From Castanea sativa (lineage: Eukaryota; Streptophyta; Magnoliopsida; Fagales; Fagaceae), in assembly GCF_040712315.1 (NCBI RefSeq), contig NC_134023.1, positions 18,986,078 to 19,050,077 on the forward strand: a DNA stretch of 64,000 bases. Reading direction: 5' to 3'. Below are positions 9,825 to 19,835 of this stretch, piece by piece. Below the pieces are notes generated by a model. The model had not been told where the DNA came from. It searched no databases and saw only the letters and a program-made list of their open reading frames with translations. Position numbers and translations under genes: made by a program. Numbering within the stretch: the first letter of the stretch is position 1; each line of letters begins with the position of its first letter.

Positions 9825-12720
9825 CTATTCCATGACAAAACACCCTATAACAGACTCTAGACTTAAACGTGAGTTTAGGAACAATGACAAAACTTACTCA
9901 CACCTAAATCTAAAACTTGTAATAAACTTGGAACATGTATACCTGTAACCTAAAACACTTATACAAAATACATTAGACCCTCAAGGTAATGCAAGTGATA
10001 AAAAAACAAGTATAATTAACATGTAAAAAGCGATCAAGTAAACAAGATATGAAACATATGAGCAACTTGATCAAACACATGACAGTTATATGGAAATAAC
10101 TACAATGATCATATAGCAAAGCAAATGATCATTCGAACATATAACCAATAAAACACAATGGCATAAGAATGTATGCATGTCTAACACATAAACACGATGC
10201 AATGAGAGCAATAAAGTATATATACTAAATGTAACTCAAATCACCATATAGCAATGAGAAAACAAGCATAAAATAAAACAAAGCAAAACAATGTTTTCTC
10301 ATGAAAGTAAATGTCTTCTCCCCCTTGGTATATGCATTTCCCCTATGGCTTTCTCTCCCTACGAATGTGCACGAGATAGAATTTCTCCCCTTGAGAATGT
10401 GCACATGAGTCATATAAAAATGACAAAAAACTTCGGTATACACTCCGGTATATTCTTCCCCTTTTTGTCACGAATAGACAAATGAATCAAGAGAAGGGAT
10501 GGAAAGAAAAGAAGATATGAACAAGGATAAGATGCATGAGGGGTGCAAGATGAATGAGAAAATGATGTTCAAACAAAATATAAAATATCTTAAAGACACA
10601 ATGCTACAAAGCATAAAGTAAACATAACATGCTAAGGATGATGGAACAAGGTGTAGACCAAGGCATAACAAGGACACAAGAACATGTTATATGTGTTAAA
10701 AGGTATAAAAAGACTTAACTAGCATAAGTAAATGCAAAACACGTCAAGTGTTAGAGTGTGTGCATCAAAGGTGCATCTAGTGTACATGTGAGATGCATGA
10801 CCAATGCATGAGCAAGGCACTCATGGGGCAAAGTGTGTAAACCACACAACCAATGATCAAAACATAATAAACATGAATAATTATGGTGATCCCCAAAAAT
10901 TGGTACTTGTCAGAGTTCAAAAGAGTGAAAAAAAAAAGACCATATAGGCATTTTATCAAATACTTAGAGTGTACACACTACACATGTATGTTAAACAATG
11001 TATGAACATATGGAAATTTTGCCTAAATACATATTATTTTTACCACAAGAGGCCAACATCCAAAACAAATCATCATTTAAAAAAAAACCAAATAAAAAAA
11101 ATTGACAAAAATTAAGTTTTCCAACTCTCATTTGAGAAAATCTCAACTATGAACATAAAACCCGAAAAACATAATCTAAGGATCAAAACCAATGAAAAGA
11201 GTTAAAGATTACTTTAGAAATGTTAATGGAATGAAAAACAGATCAATTTAGTTGGGTTTTGATGTAGAAACATTAAAATAGGAGTTTAGAAACATTAAAA
11301 TAGGAGTTTAGAAGAAGATAGGAGAAGTTTAAAATAAGTGTCCCACAAAATGCCCTTTAAAGCTGATTTGGAAATTTTTGTAGGTAGCTGGGAATTTTCG
11401 TGAGTAATTTGCAGGTAAGTCCTTCTCGCGAAACTCTTTGTCCAAACTCGCAATTGAGCTTACTCGTGAAATGAGTTGCGAAAACACCTAAAAAACATGT
11501 TTTCACACAAAATCAACTTGAAAAACAAAAAATGATACAAATCAATTCCAAAAGCAAATAAAAAGAACAAAAAATCTTTTTGATTTGATCCACATATGGT
11601 TGAGAGCACACACATCACATTTGAACATGTACAAACACACAAATGAAATAGGCATTCATTGAATATTAAACTTGTGTGTTGTGTGTGTGAATCAAGTATG
11701 AACTAGTTCATAGTCTAGTATGAAGTTTCAATAATCAATTCAATCAAGTTGTACACAACTAGTATGAAGTCAAGTGATCTATCTCATTCGTAGAAATGAA
11801 CATATATGACCCCTTACCAATGTGTTTACATTTGATTGAAAGCTTTTTATTTGACTTCTATTTTTCATACTTTTGATCAACTACAACTAAAATTTTTGAG
11901 AAATGAATAAGCCTTTGACTTTGACACCATACATTTTAATACAAATTTGCTCCACATTTTCCTAATCAAACTAGTTTTCGAAGCAAGACTTTTTTAGTTT
12001 TTCTTTTCAAAGATTGACATTTGAAGAGCTCTTTTGAAAAACAAATGTGAAGAGATACATAAGCACAAGTCTACGCATGTATCAAGATCAAGTAAGACTA
12101 TTGACCAATCATTCATGAAAAGCTTGAAGATCTATTTAGATGTTGCTCATACTTAAGGAATGTGCATACATAACAAGTTAAGCTCGTAAATGCACTATGC
12201 CATTAATACAGAGGTACTAGGCCAAACTCACATGTGATATATGCTCAAACATATACAATCAAACTTTTTAAATTTTTCACTTTTTATATAGTTTTAGATT
12301 TTTACACACAAAACAGAGAAATAAAAGAAAGATCAACAATAGAAACAAAAACAATGCATATAAAGAGATGCATGATGCATAAATGCATGACAATAAAGCA
12401 TCTAATGCATGAAGATTCCTATAAATATTGAAAGAATTAGATTAAGAACCAAAAGAGCATAAGCTCAACCATAAGAACCCTTCCTCATCCAAACAAAAAT
12501 ATTGTTTAGAATGAATGTCTCGTGAGAAGTGAGACGAGGGCTGGAAGAATCAGAATCGGAGATGCACATAGACAAGGAGGCAAGAGCATTAACCACATGC
12601 TTCAACAACTTACCACTTTCAATCAAATCTGGTTTAGCTTGCAATGCACAACTTCCAAGAAGCTCAAATTTCTCTTTTCTTTTTATTCTTTTAAGATTTT
12701 GAAACTTAGAGTAATGAGGT
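9825..12720 (-). other. Non-coding internal region of family A element
   Basis: About 2.9 kb of A-rich (plus strand) sequence with no recognisable protein. A ~24-bp unit is repeated in tandem at about 11267-11308, and a motif with GTGCAC recurs at 10365-10410. It fills the place where pol would lie in an autonomous relative. Confidence 0.55.
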
Positions 12721-12721
12721 C

Positions 12722-13507
12722 TTAGATGACCAAAGACACCACCATAGTGACAAACAATGGGATTAGGTCCACTAGGCCTTTAGGGAGGGATCTAGCAACA
12801 TGGTTTTGTTGTTTTTTCAATATGGAATATTGAGGTCTTATGTGACCGATCACACTGCAATAGTGGCAAGTAAGAACAAATTTAGATCCACTCAACTCCC
12901 TAAAATGAGACCTAAATGAACGCTTAGGCTTAAGAGCATTTCTTTCCACTTTTTAGTTTCTTTTGTGTGGAGGAATGTACACTGATTTGTCTTTAGAGGT
13001 AGAACTCACAATAGGCACAAAATCAGGCAACACAACATGATTGTAACAAAGGTTTTCTTCCCTTTTAGCAATAGGTTTAGCAATCAAACACTTGGCATGC
13101 ATCTTAATAGATTTATTTTCATATTTAAGATCATCAACAAGTTTGTTAGACAAACCAAGTTTAGCATCCAAGTCCACATTCAAACATTCAAACTCCTTTA
13201 GTTTCTCAAAAAAATGTTCAAAAAGTCTCATACTTTTCAACCAATTTGTTGGATTCATTGAGCTTTGCAATCAAATCATCCTTTTCACAAATGAACTTGC
13301 TTAATTTCACATGAACTTCTTAGCCTTTTTCTTCAAGAGTTTGACATTTGGAATTTCAACAACACCCATAGATTCATGTAACATGTCATCACAATTATGA
13401 GGATTAACACTCATAGAGACATTTTCACAAACACGTGGCATGTTACGCTCAACAACATCCATAAAAGCATACAAAGCATTATCTATGGCAAAACAAACAA
13501 GGGTCAA
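12722..13507 (-). pseudogene. gag C-terminal remnant with zinc knuckle, family A
   Basis: Three consecutive open pieces on the minus strand (13507-13307, 13270-12953, 12949-12722) form one decayed reading. The first pieces are helical and Lys/Glu/Leu-rich (KLKEFECLNVDLDAKLG). The last has CHYCSVIGHIRPQYSILKK, a CCHC zinc knuckle in which the final Cys is replaced by Tyr. In retroelements this knuckle binds RNA during particle assembly. The same gag start recurs at 15364-15140 next to a second primer-binding site. Confidence 0.75.
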
Positions 13508-13546
13508 GAATCACATTTAGGTAATTAAACCAATACAAGTGTACCT

Positions 13547-13558
13547 GCTCTGATACCA
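13547..13558 (-). other. Primer-binding site (initiator-Met tRNA type)
   Basis: The minus strand reads TGGTATCAGAGC, the standard plant sequence complementary to the 3' end of initiator tRNA-Met, two bases from the 5' LTR end. This fixes the direction of the element. The same site is repeated at about 15411-15422 in the truncated copy. Confidence 0.88.
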
Positions 13559-13560
13559 AA

Positions 13561-14597
13561 TGAAAGCTTGAATTTGTGTTAAAATACAAGGGTTTGTTTA
13601 GACCCCAAATTTTAAATTACGACTAGATTGCCTTTACTCTAACTTATCTAAGTGCAGAACAAGAGTAAACAAAGCACAAAGAACCGTTATCACTACCCTA
13701 AGTCATATTCATCCATTATCAACAATAAAAGGAAAGCTTAAAAAGTAAGAGAAAAGAGATGCAAACACAAAATAACACTGAGATGTGTTATTGAAGAGGA
13801 AACCAAAGAACTCAACGAAAAACTTCTCCGTGGCCTTCTAAGTCGAAATCAATCCACTAGAGAATAAAGTTGGAATACACGAATAAAAAAAAACCCTCTA
13901 AGTCTAGTCTACCTAATGTACTTGAGCCCTCCAAACTCCTGCTATCAATGGACTTCTCAGAGTCATGTCTTCTTTAGCATTCCAGATTCCGCAATATGTT
14001 CGATTGCATCTGCCAAGCCTCTAAATAGGTATGAGTTGTGTTTGGGTACAATTCCCCTCTCAAGGTATGACAATGAGAGAGGGAAGGAGAAGAGGCTAGA
14101 ATGATTTTTTACTAAGGATGAGTAGCCCTCTCTCTAAAAGATGGGTGTGTATGTGTTGTAGAAAACCTATCTAGGGTTTTTCTTTCTGAATAGCCTCTCT
14201 TACTTTTGTGGGTAATAAGGGTATATATAGTATGGGTGAAGGGTAAGAAAGTCACATTTAAAATCCTCCAGACAGAATGTTTCACAGGTACCTCGCGAGA
14301 TGGCCTGTCTCACGAGATGGCCTGTCTCGCGAAATGAAGCTAACCCTTGACTCTTCAGCTTCCAATATGTGTTTCTCACGTGCCCTTTTCGCGGGAACCT
14401 TTACTTGCAAACTTCTTGTGAGTTAGTCGTGAAATTGCACTGATCTTCATTACATGCTTGATTCTTCATCAACTTAATACTAAACTCAACACAATAAAAT
14501 CCCACAAAATACAAGGAACAAAATTAATGTAATTACAACACTTTTTTATCATGAAATAAAACCAACATAAAACATAGTTGTAAATCGTAACTTTATA
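13561..14597 (-). repeat. 5' LTR of family A element
   Basis: About 1037 bp, homologous to 8756-9810. Its outer end has decayed from CA to TA on the plus strand (CTTTATA at 14591-14597). An ~18-bp unit around GAGATGGCCTGTCTC is duplicated at about 14297-14330 compared with the other LTR. The many differences between the LTRs indicate an old insertion. Confidence 0.83.
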
Positions 14598-14602
14598 ATA
14601 AA

Positions 14603-15003
14603 GCACCACAAAATAGATACAAAAGATACATAGATGGATGGTTTAAAATTATAATAATTTAAATGAATAGTAGAAAACCTTTAAAAAAAAAATCATCAAA
14701 TCACTTTTAGTTTTAGATATAAGTATCATTTTCCCATCAAATATTTCCAACTTCTCATTAAAAAAATAAAATAAAATAATTTTAAGGGAAAAAAAATCCA
14801 AAGAGATGCCAATTTCTCGACTCATAATTATGTCAGTGGGCCAGTATTTGTGTAGAGTCGATGCTCAAATTAAAAACTTTAGACCTCAATTTTTCAAACG
14901 GAATAAATCTCTGTATTCACAAAAAATTTAACAGTTGTCAATGTGCAATTGCTATTAATTAATAAACGAAAAAAAGTTATAAAAACTATTGTGTTTGGAC
15001 TTT
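14603..15003. other. AT-rich spacer
   Basis: No gene or clear repeat boundary seen between the family A element and the repeat starting near 15004. Confidence 0.4.
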
Positions 15004-15168
15004 GGAGTAACTCAACTAAAATTTGAGATATATATATATATATATATTAAATCACTTAATATTTTTAATTTTGTTGCAAATTTTGACAAATCTAAAGTTG
15101 AATCGCATTATTTCGTATATTCTTTATGCCTGCAAAATTTTAGGATAATAAAAAATTAATAGTCATGT
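15004..15168 (+). repeat. Left copy of a ~160-bp repeat (also at 16226-16385)
   Basis: It shares GTAACTCAACTAAAATTTGA and the downstream AATAGTCATGTCAT with 16226-16385. The family is distantly related to the Mutator-type MITE at 41734-42123, whose inner sequence follows the same order. Confidence 0.65.
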
Positions 15169-16213
15169 CATGAAACTTAGCCTTTTTCTTCAAGAGTTTG
15201 ACATTTGGAATTTTAACAACACCCATAGATTCATGTAACATGTCATCACAATTATGAGAATTAACACTCATAGAGGCATTTTCACAAACACATGGCATGT
15301 TACACTTAACAACATCCATAGAAGCATACAAAGCATTATCCATGGCAAAACAAACAAGGATCAAGGATCAAGGATCACACTTAGGTAATTAAACCAATAC
15401 AAGTGTACCCACTCTGATACCAAATGAAAGTGCAAAGAACCATTATCACTACCCTAAGTCATATTCATCCATTATTAACAATAAAATGAGAGCTTAAAGA
15501 GTTAGAGAAGAGAAATGCAAACACAAAATAATACTGAGACGTGTTATCGAAGAGGAAATCGAAAAACTCAACAAAAAACCTCTCTGCAACCCTCCAAGTC
15601 GAAATCGATCCACCAGAGAACAAAGCTGGAGTACATGAATAACAAAAGACCCTTCAAGCCTAGTCTACCCAATGTACTTGAGCCCTCCAAGCTCCTGCTA
15701 CCAACAGACTTCTCGGAATCATGTCTTCTCTAGCTTTTTAGATCCTGCAATATGTCCGATTGCATCCGCCAAGCCTCATCGACTTCTTTTGGCAAATCCT
15801 CAAAGCTTTCCAAGCTCCAAAACACTCTCTACACTCTGAATAGGTGCGAGTTGTGTTTGGGTACAAATCTCCTCTCAAGGTATGAGAATGGGAGAGGGAA
15901 GGAGAATATGCTAGAATGATTTCTCACTAAGGGTGAGTAGCCCTCTTTCTAAAAGATGAGTGTGTGTGTGTGTGTTATAGAAAACCTATTTAGGGTTTTT
16001 TTTTTTTTTTTCCCTCTAAATAGCATCTCTTACTTTTGTGGGTAATAAGGGTATATATAATATAGTTAAAGGGTAAGAAAGTCATACTTAAAATTTTCCA
16101 GGCAGAATGTTTCGCAGGTATCTCATGAGATGGCTTGTCTCGCAAAGCACTCACGGAATGCAGCTGGCACTTGACTCTTCAACTTCCAGCATGTGCTTCT
16201 CATGTAACTCTTT
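15169..16213 (-). mobile_element. Truncated family A element: gag start, primer-binding site and partial 5' LTR
   Basis: On the minus strand it runs from a broken LTR (missing its outer end and about 130 bp near 15423) through the primer-binding site to gag (15364-15140, NALYASMDVV). The gag piece matches 13507-13307 and is cut at about 15169. Neither end has a normal LTR terminus or a short target-site duplication. Instead the two borders lie against direct copies of the ~160-bp repeat, so it was probably placed by recombination or break repair, not by integrase. Confidence 0.75.
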
Positions 16214-16225
16214 AACTTATGTAAG

Positions 16226-16590
16226 TGCGTAACTCAACTAAAATTTGAGATATATATATTAAATCAAGTAATATTTTTAAATTTGTTGCAAATTTTGACA
16301 AATCCAAAGTTAAATCACATTTCTTCGTATATTCTCTATGCTTGCAAAATTTTAAGATAATAAAAAATTAATAGTCATGTCATCAATTAATTGTTTAAAT
16401 TCAATTATTTGTAGTTTAAAAATAAGACTATTTTGTTAATCAAATTGTAAATAATATCCGATTGGTATAACAATTGGCATGTATATTAAGAATATATAGA
16501 ACATGTAGTTCAATTGTAAGATTTTCAAGATACGAATTCAATAACAAGTAATTGAGTAGTGTAACATTATTTAGAGTTATACCAGATGTA
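16226..16590 (+). repeat. Right copy and continuation of the MITE-like repeat
   Basis: 16226-16385 repeats 15004-15168, and the sequence continues to about 16590 in parallel with the inner part of the MITE at 41734-42123 (TTTGTAGTTTAAAAATA, AATAATATC, ACATGTATATTAA-like words). The terminal inverted repeats are not clear here, so it is an old copy. Confidence 0.55.
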
Positions 16591-16603
16591 ACTTGAACCC
16601 AAC

Positions 16604-16612
<9 letters not shown>

Positions 16613-16641
<29 letters not shown>
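16613..16641. repeat. (GA)n microsatellite
   Basis: About 14 GA units preceded by a short AT run. Confidence 0.95.
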
Positions 16642-16643
<2 letters not shown>

Positions 16644-17570
16644 TCCATCCCATCCCTTCTTTTGTGTTCGGTGTTTCTTTGTTTTAGTGTGCGCACTACA
16701 AAGTCATATTTGAAGTTATATACTTGAAAATACTTGAAGCATTGTACTAATATATATTTTTTAAATATTATGTACTCATATTTAAGCCAATACAATTAAA
16801 TTAAATTTGAAGATTCTGTCTCCAGACACCCATGTACCTCATACTGAAGACAAATTTCTCAATTATCAACCTCAACCATTAATCAACACCTTTTAGACTT
16901 AGGTTATCAAATTATATCATCAACAGCGTAGATTCAACCCCCACAAAGAAATGCCTCAAATCAGTACTTTTCTCCTATCCTTTATGCTTTTAGTCTAATG
17001 GCACCGTATTTGTAAAGATATCGATGTCCAATCATTATCAACCCAAATCCAATTCTAATCAACGCAAGCAAAGGCATCCTAATTCTAGTAGTATTGTAAT
17101 CCTAATTTAATATATGGTTAATTTAGCCAAATCATATAGGTTCTTTATACGATTCATATATTAATGATGTAGCCATTGAGAACTTTCCTATAAATAGCGA
17201 AGCTAAATCAAATAGATTCTTCATTGTTCTCTCTCTTTCTCTTTATTTTCATTTGGTTTATATATATATATATATAAACTATATTTTATTTTTTCAAATT
17301 GTATTTATTCTCTCTCTAATTATTATTCCCTGGCCAAATGGAGAATCGCTAATATATTCTATTGGCAAGCACTATGATGACCACAATAACTTATAAAAGG
17401 GAGGTGCATTACTCTAAGCAAGATACTAGATTGTTTATTCCGGAGAAGAATTGGAGTGAAATGGGTTGGAGTTGGGCCAGGTAAAAGAGAACACATCACA
17501 TGGGTGCAGATACATTCACCCTCCATTTAGATGGGACAATAAGATCTAAATCTAAATCTAATCATTTACC
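16642..17570. other. Intergenic, no gene recognised
   Basis: AT-rich with CT-rich patches near 17225-17320. No supported coding region. Confidence 0.4.
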
Positions 17571-18289
17571 TAAACTAAACACAACATGTGCACCAAAGCG
17601 TGCGTTGAGTGGTTTACACATATTTGGATATTTCAACCCCTCATTATTTAATTTATTAGCTAGGAGCCACTTGTTTCCGGGTCCCATGTATGTTAAAAGC
17701 ATATCTTTTCAACACCCTACATGAACATGTGACAAATGTTTATATATACTGATTGATAGCATATATTCAATCAAACTCCACTTTCATGATTCTCTGTATC
17801 ATACTCTTATCAAAATATTTTTAGCAAACTCACTATAAGAAACCTGCATTTTTTGTGAGGTCTTTGACATATCTGATTTAATATTCTAAAATCAATGGTC
17901 CAAAATTATCCCACCATTTTGATACCATGTCTCTTGCATAATGATCAACCACTCTAGTTAAACTTTGATACCCACAGACCACAGTTCTAATTTTGAATAA
18001 TCTAACAACTATAATTGAAATTTAATTAAGCTCCACCATAACATATTAAAAATTGCATATTATGTGTCACATAAATATTTGTGGAATGTCATGTATAGGA
18101 GATCCTTAAGTTATGTATAAAATTGGTGCTATCATGTGAATAATAATCTTTTCCCTCTATAAAATAAAATTTACTATATTCCCATTTTGAAATTCAAAGG
18201 AACAAAGTGATGCACAAGGTTAAGGTATCATACTTTCTAAAAGAAAATTAACTTAAAAAAAGGTTAAGGTATCATAAAATGGGTCCTCA

Positions 18290-18295
18290 CACGTG
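18290..18295 (+). promoter_or_regulatory. G-box / ABRE core (CACGTGGC), copy 1
   Basis: The sequence CACACGTGGCCATA is kept in both duplicate promoters. CACGTGGC is the classical binding core for ABA-responsive bZIP factors and for G-box bHLH factors. It lies about 510 bp upstream of the ATG. Confidence 0.6.
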
Positions 18296-18661
18296 GCCAT
18301 ATTGGCAGCTAGAAGTCACAATGGACTCTCTCTCTCTCCTTGCTTTATTGATACTTGATGTTTCATTTGGTGGATGATTATGATATTCTCTGGTCCTTCT
18401 GCTGTATCCTCTTTGGGTCAACAATCCTGGCATTAATTCTGGATCTTGCTTAGTTGTGAAGGCTTTTTTGATAGAGTGGACATTATGAGATTTATATAAT
18501 AGTTTTTCCAAGATTTCTTCAATCATGGAATTCCAAACTTGATAATGGTCCCATGATGTTTATCTGTATCAAGTTGATATGATTTCAGGCACATCACTCA
18601 TATATTATCCCATTATTTGGTGATGCACATGTGTGCATAATTGGCTCGTCCATATTTTGCC

Positions 18662-18669
18662 TATATAAA
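18662..18669 (+). promoter_or_regulatory. TATA box, copy 1
   Basis: TATATAAA within CCTATATAAAGGCCTACTTC, identical in copy 2, 138 bp upstream of the ATG. It is followed by a conserved leader (GAGAAAGTCATTGTGACTCA). Confidence 0.75.
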
Positions 18670-18799
18670 GGCCTACTTCCCTTGAGAAAGTCATTGTGAC
18701 TCATACATACTCAAAGCTTTATATTTGCTATAAACTTTCATTTTCTTTAGCTTCTTTCTTCGTTTCAATTTGTCAAAGAAGATAATTTTCTTCCTCCAT

Positions 18800-19309
18800 A
18801 TGGCTTCCCCAGTACCTGAAAATTGTGCAGGCAACATAGTTGGTAGTGACATCCAAGGGATTGAAGTTTCAGAAATTGATGGTGCAATCCTAATGTCCTT
18901 GTTAGAAGAATCACAAGGCGAAGAACGTGACGAGGATCGATTAAATAGCTTAATCAGGTCATTAGAAGAAGAGATCAATTTCAATGCAATGGACAGTCAA
19001 AATTCAAGCATGAAACCAGATTTCATTGCGGAAGATGGTCAGTTGTGCATTGTTGGAAACGAGGATGGTCATGATTGCATGGTCTCACAAGATCAATTTG
19101 AATTTGGATTGATTGATATGGAGCCAGAGGCTTCATCACCTAGTGATGATATGAATTGGTACATGGACCTCTGTGAAAATGAGATGGATGGTATAATTGA
19201 AGTTGGAGGACTTAGTGATTATTCTCATATGTATTATGGTGTTTCCTTAGAGGAACAAGGATACAGATCATTGTGGCAAGAAACATATGATACAGTCATT
19301 TACAATTAA
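18800..19309 (+). CDS. Small acidic plant protein, tandem copy 1 (169 aa)
   Basis: The ORF is intact and starts at the ATG reading MASPVP, a start shared with copy 2. The protein is strongly acidic, with no signal peptide or membrane span. Two blocks are conserved between copies: residues ~13-55 (SEIDGAILMSLLEES then DRLNSLIRSLE, a likely amphipathic helix) and the last ~60 residues (SSPSDDMNWYMDLCENEM, SDYS, YYGVSLEEQGYRSLWQETYD). The middle is free to vary. I do not recognise the family with certainty. Size, charge and the ABRE-type promoter make the ABA-induced transcription repressor (AITR) group worth comparing, but no LxLxL repression motif is visible, so no function is assigned. Expression of both copies is plausible because TATA, leader and 3' UTR are kept. 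Confidence 0.82.
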   Translation: MASPVPENCAGNIVGSDIQGIEVSEIDGAILMSLLEESQGEERDEDRLNSLIRSLEEEINFNAMDSQNSSMKPDFIAEDGQLCIVGNEDGHDCMVSQDQFEFGLIDMEPEASSPSDDMNWYMDLCENEMDGIIEVGGLSDYSHMYYGVSLEEQGYRSLWQETYDTVIYN

Positions 19310-19835
19310 GCACTGCTGGGGCATGTACATTTTGACTTTAAAGCTTTGGAAAGCACTTTGTTTTATTATGTTGTTTTCCCCAACCTATTCCAAATAGCCA
19401 TTGATTATGAAATTTTTCATAACCTCATTTTCTCTTCTATTTTGATTTCTCCCTGCTCATGTGTTATAGAAGCAGAAGGATCAAGTCAACGTTTTAACTG
19501 CAAGTATTCTAAATACGTAAAAAAAACTATGTAATTCACATTAAAATATTCACGTACATGGGTTTAATACACCCTCCTATTATAGAAGAGTGGATCCCAC
19601 TTGTGGGTCTTGTATATTAAACCTACCTTATATGAGAGGTAGATATATATACACTTCACATGATGCATAGAATAATTTCTCGAGAATCATTAATTGAGAA
19701 GGTGAATTTTGTAGCCCCTTTGTAGAAATGGAAAAAACTTAGATAGTTTTAGTGTTGTGCTTCACGCTCTCACATAGGAGGTAGGCTCCACACTTGGGAC
19801 CTACCGTAGGGCCACCCCATATGTTGATGTAAAAT

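Larger units (their letters stand above)
8756..14597 (-). mobile_element. Complete non-autonomous LTR retrotransposon (family A), TSD ATAAA
   Basis: The element is 5842 bp, with LTRs at 8756-9810 and 13561-14597, an initiator-Met-type primer-binding site, a polypurine tract, and the five-base duplication ATAAA at 8751-8755 and 14598-14602. The internal 3.75 kb holds only a decayed gag C-terminal region (12722-13507) and no protease, reverse transcriptase, RNase H or integrase. It must have moved using enzymes made elsewhere. Relatives in this window are the truncated copy at 15169-16213 and the solo LTR at 23030-24088. All lie on the minus strand. Confidence 0.88.
17575..19665 (+). repeat. 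Segmental duplication, copy 1 (gene plus flanks)
   Basis: Homologous to 25862-29115 in the same orientation. Matches begin near ACCAAAGCGTGCGTTG (17592 and 25879), and cover the upstream region, the G-box/TATA promoter, the coding region, the 3' UTR and about 350 bp beyond. Homology resumes after the transposon insertions at 23001-23029 and 24089-24130, matching 29184-29245. Copy 2 has about 1.3 kb of extra AT-rich DNA at 26225-27530. Confidence 0.85.

Noticed and set aside
18770..18799. Upstream extension of the first small acidic protein
   Set aside because: The extension has no ATG and is not conserved in copy 2, where similarity of the proteins begins at MASPVP.
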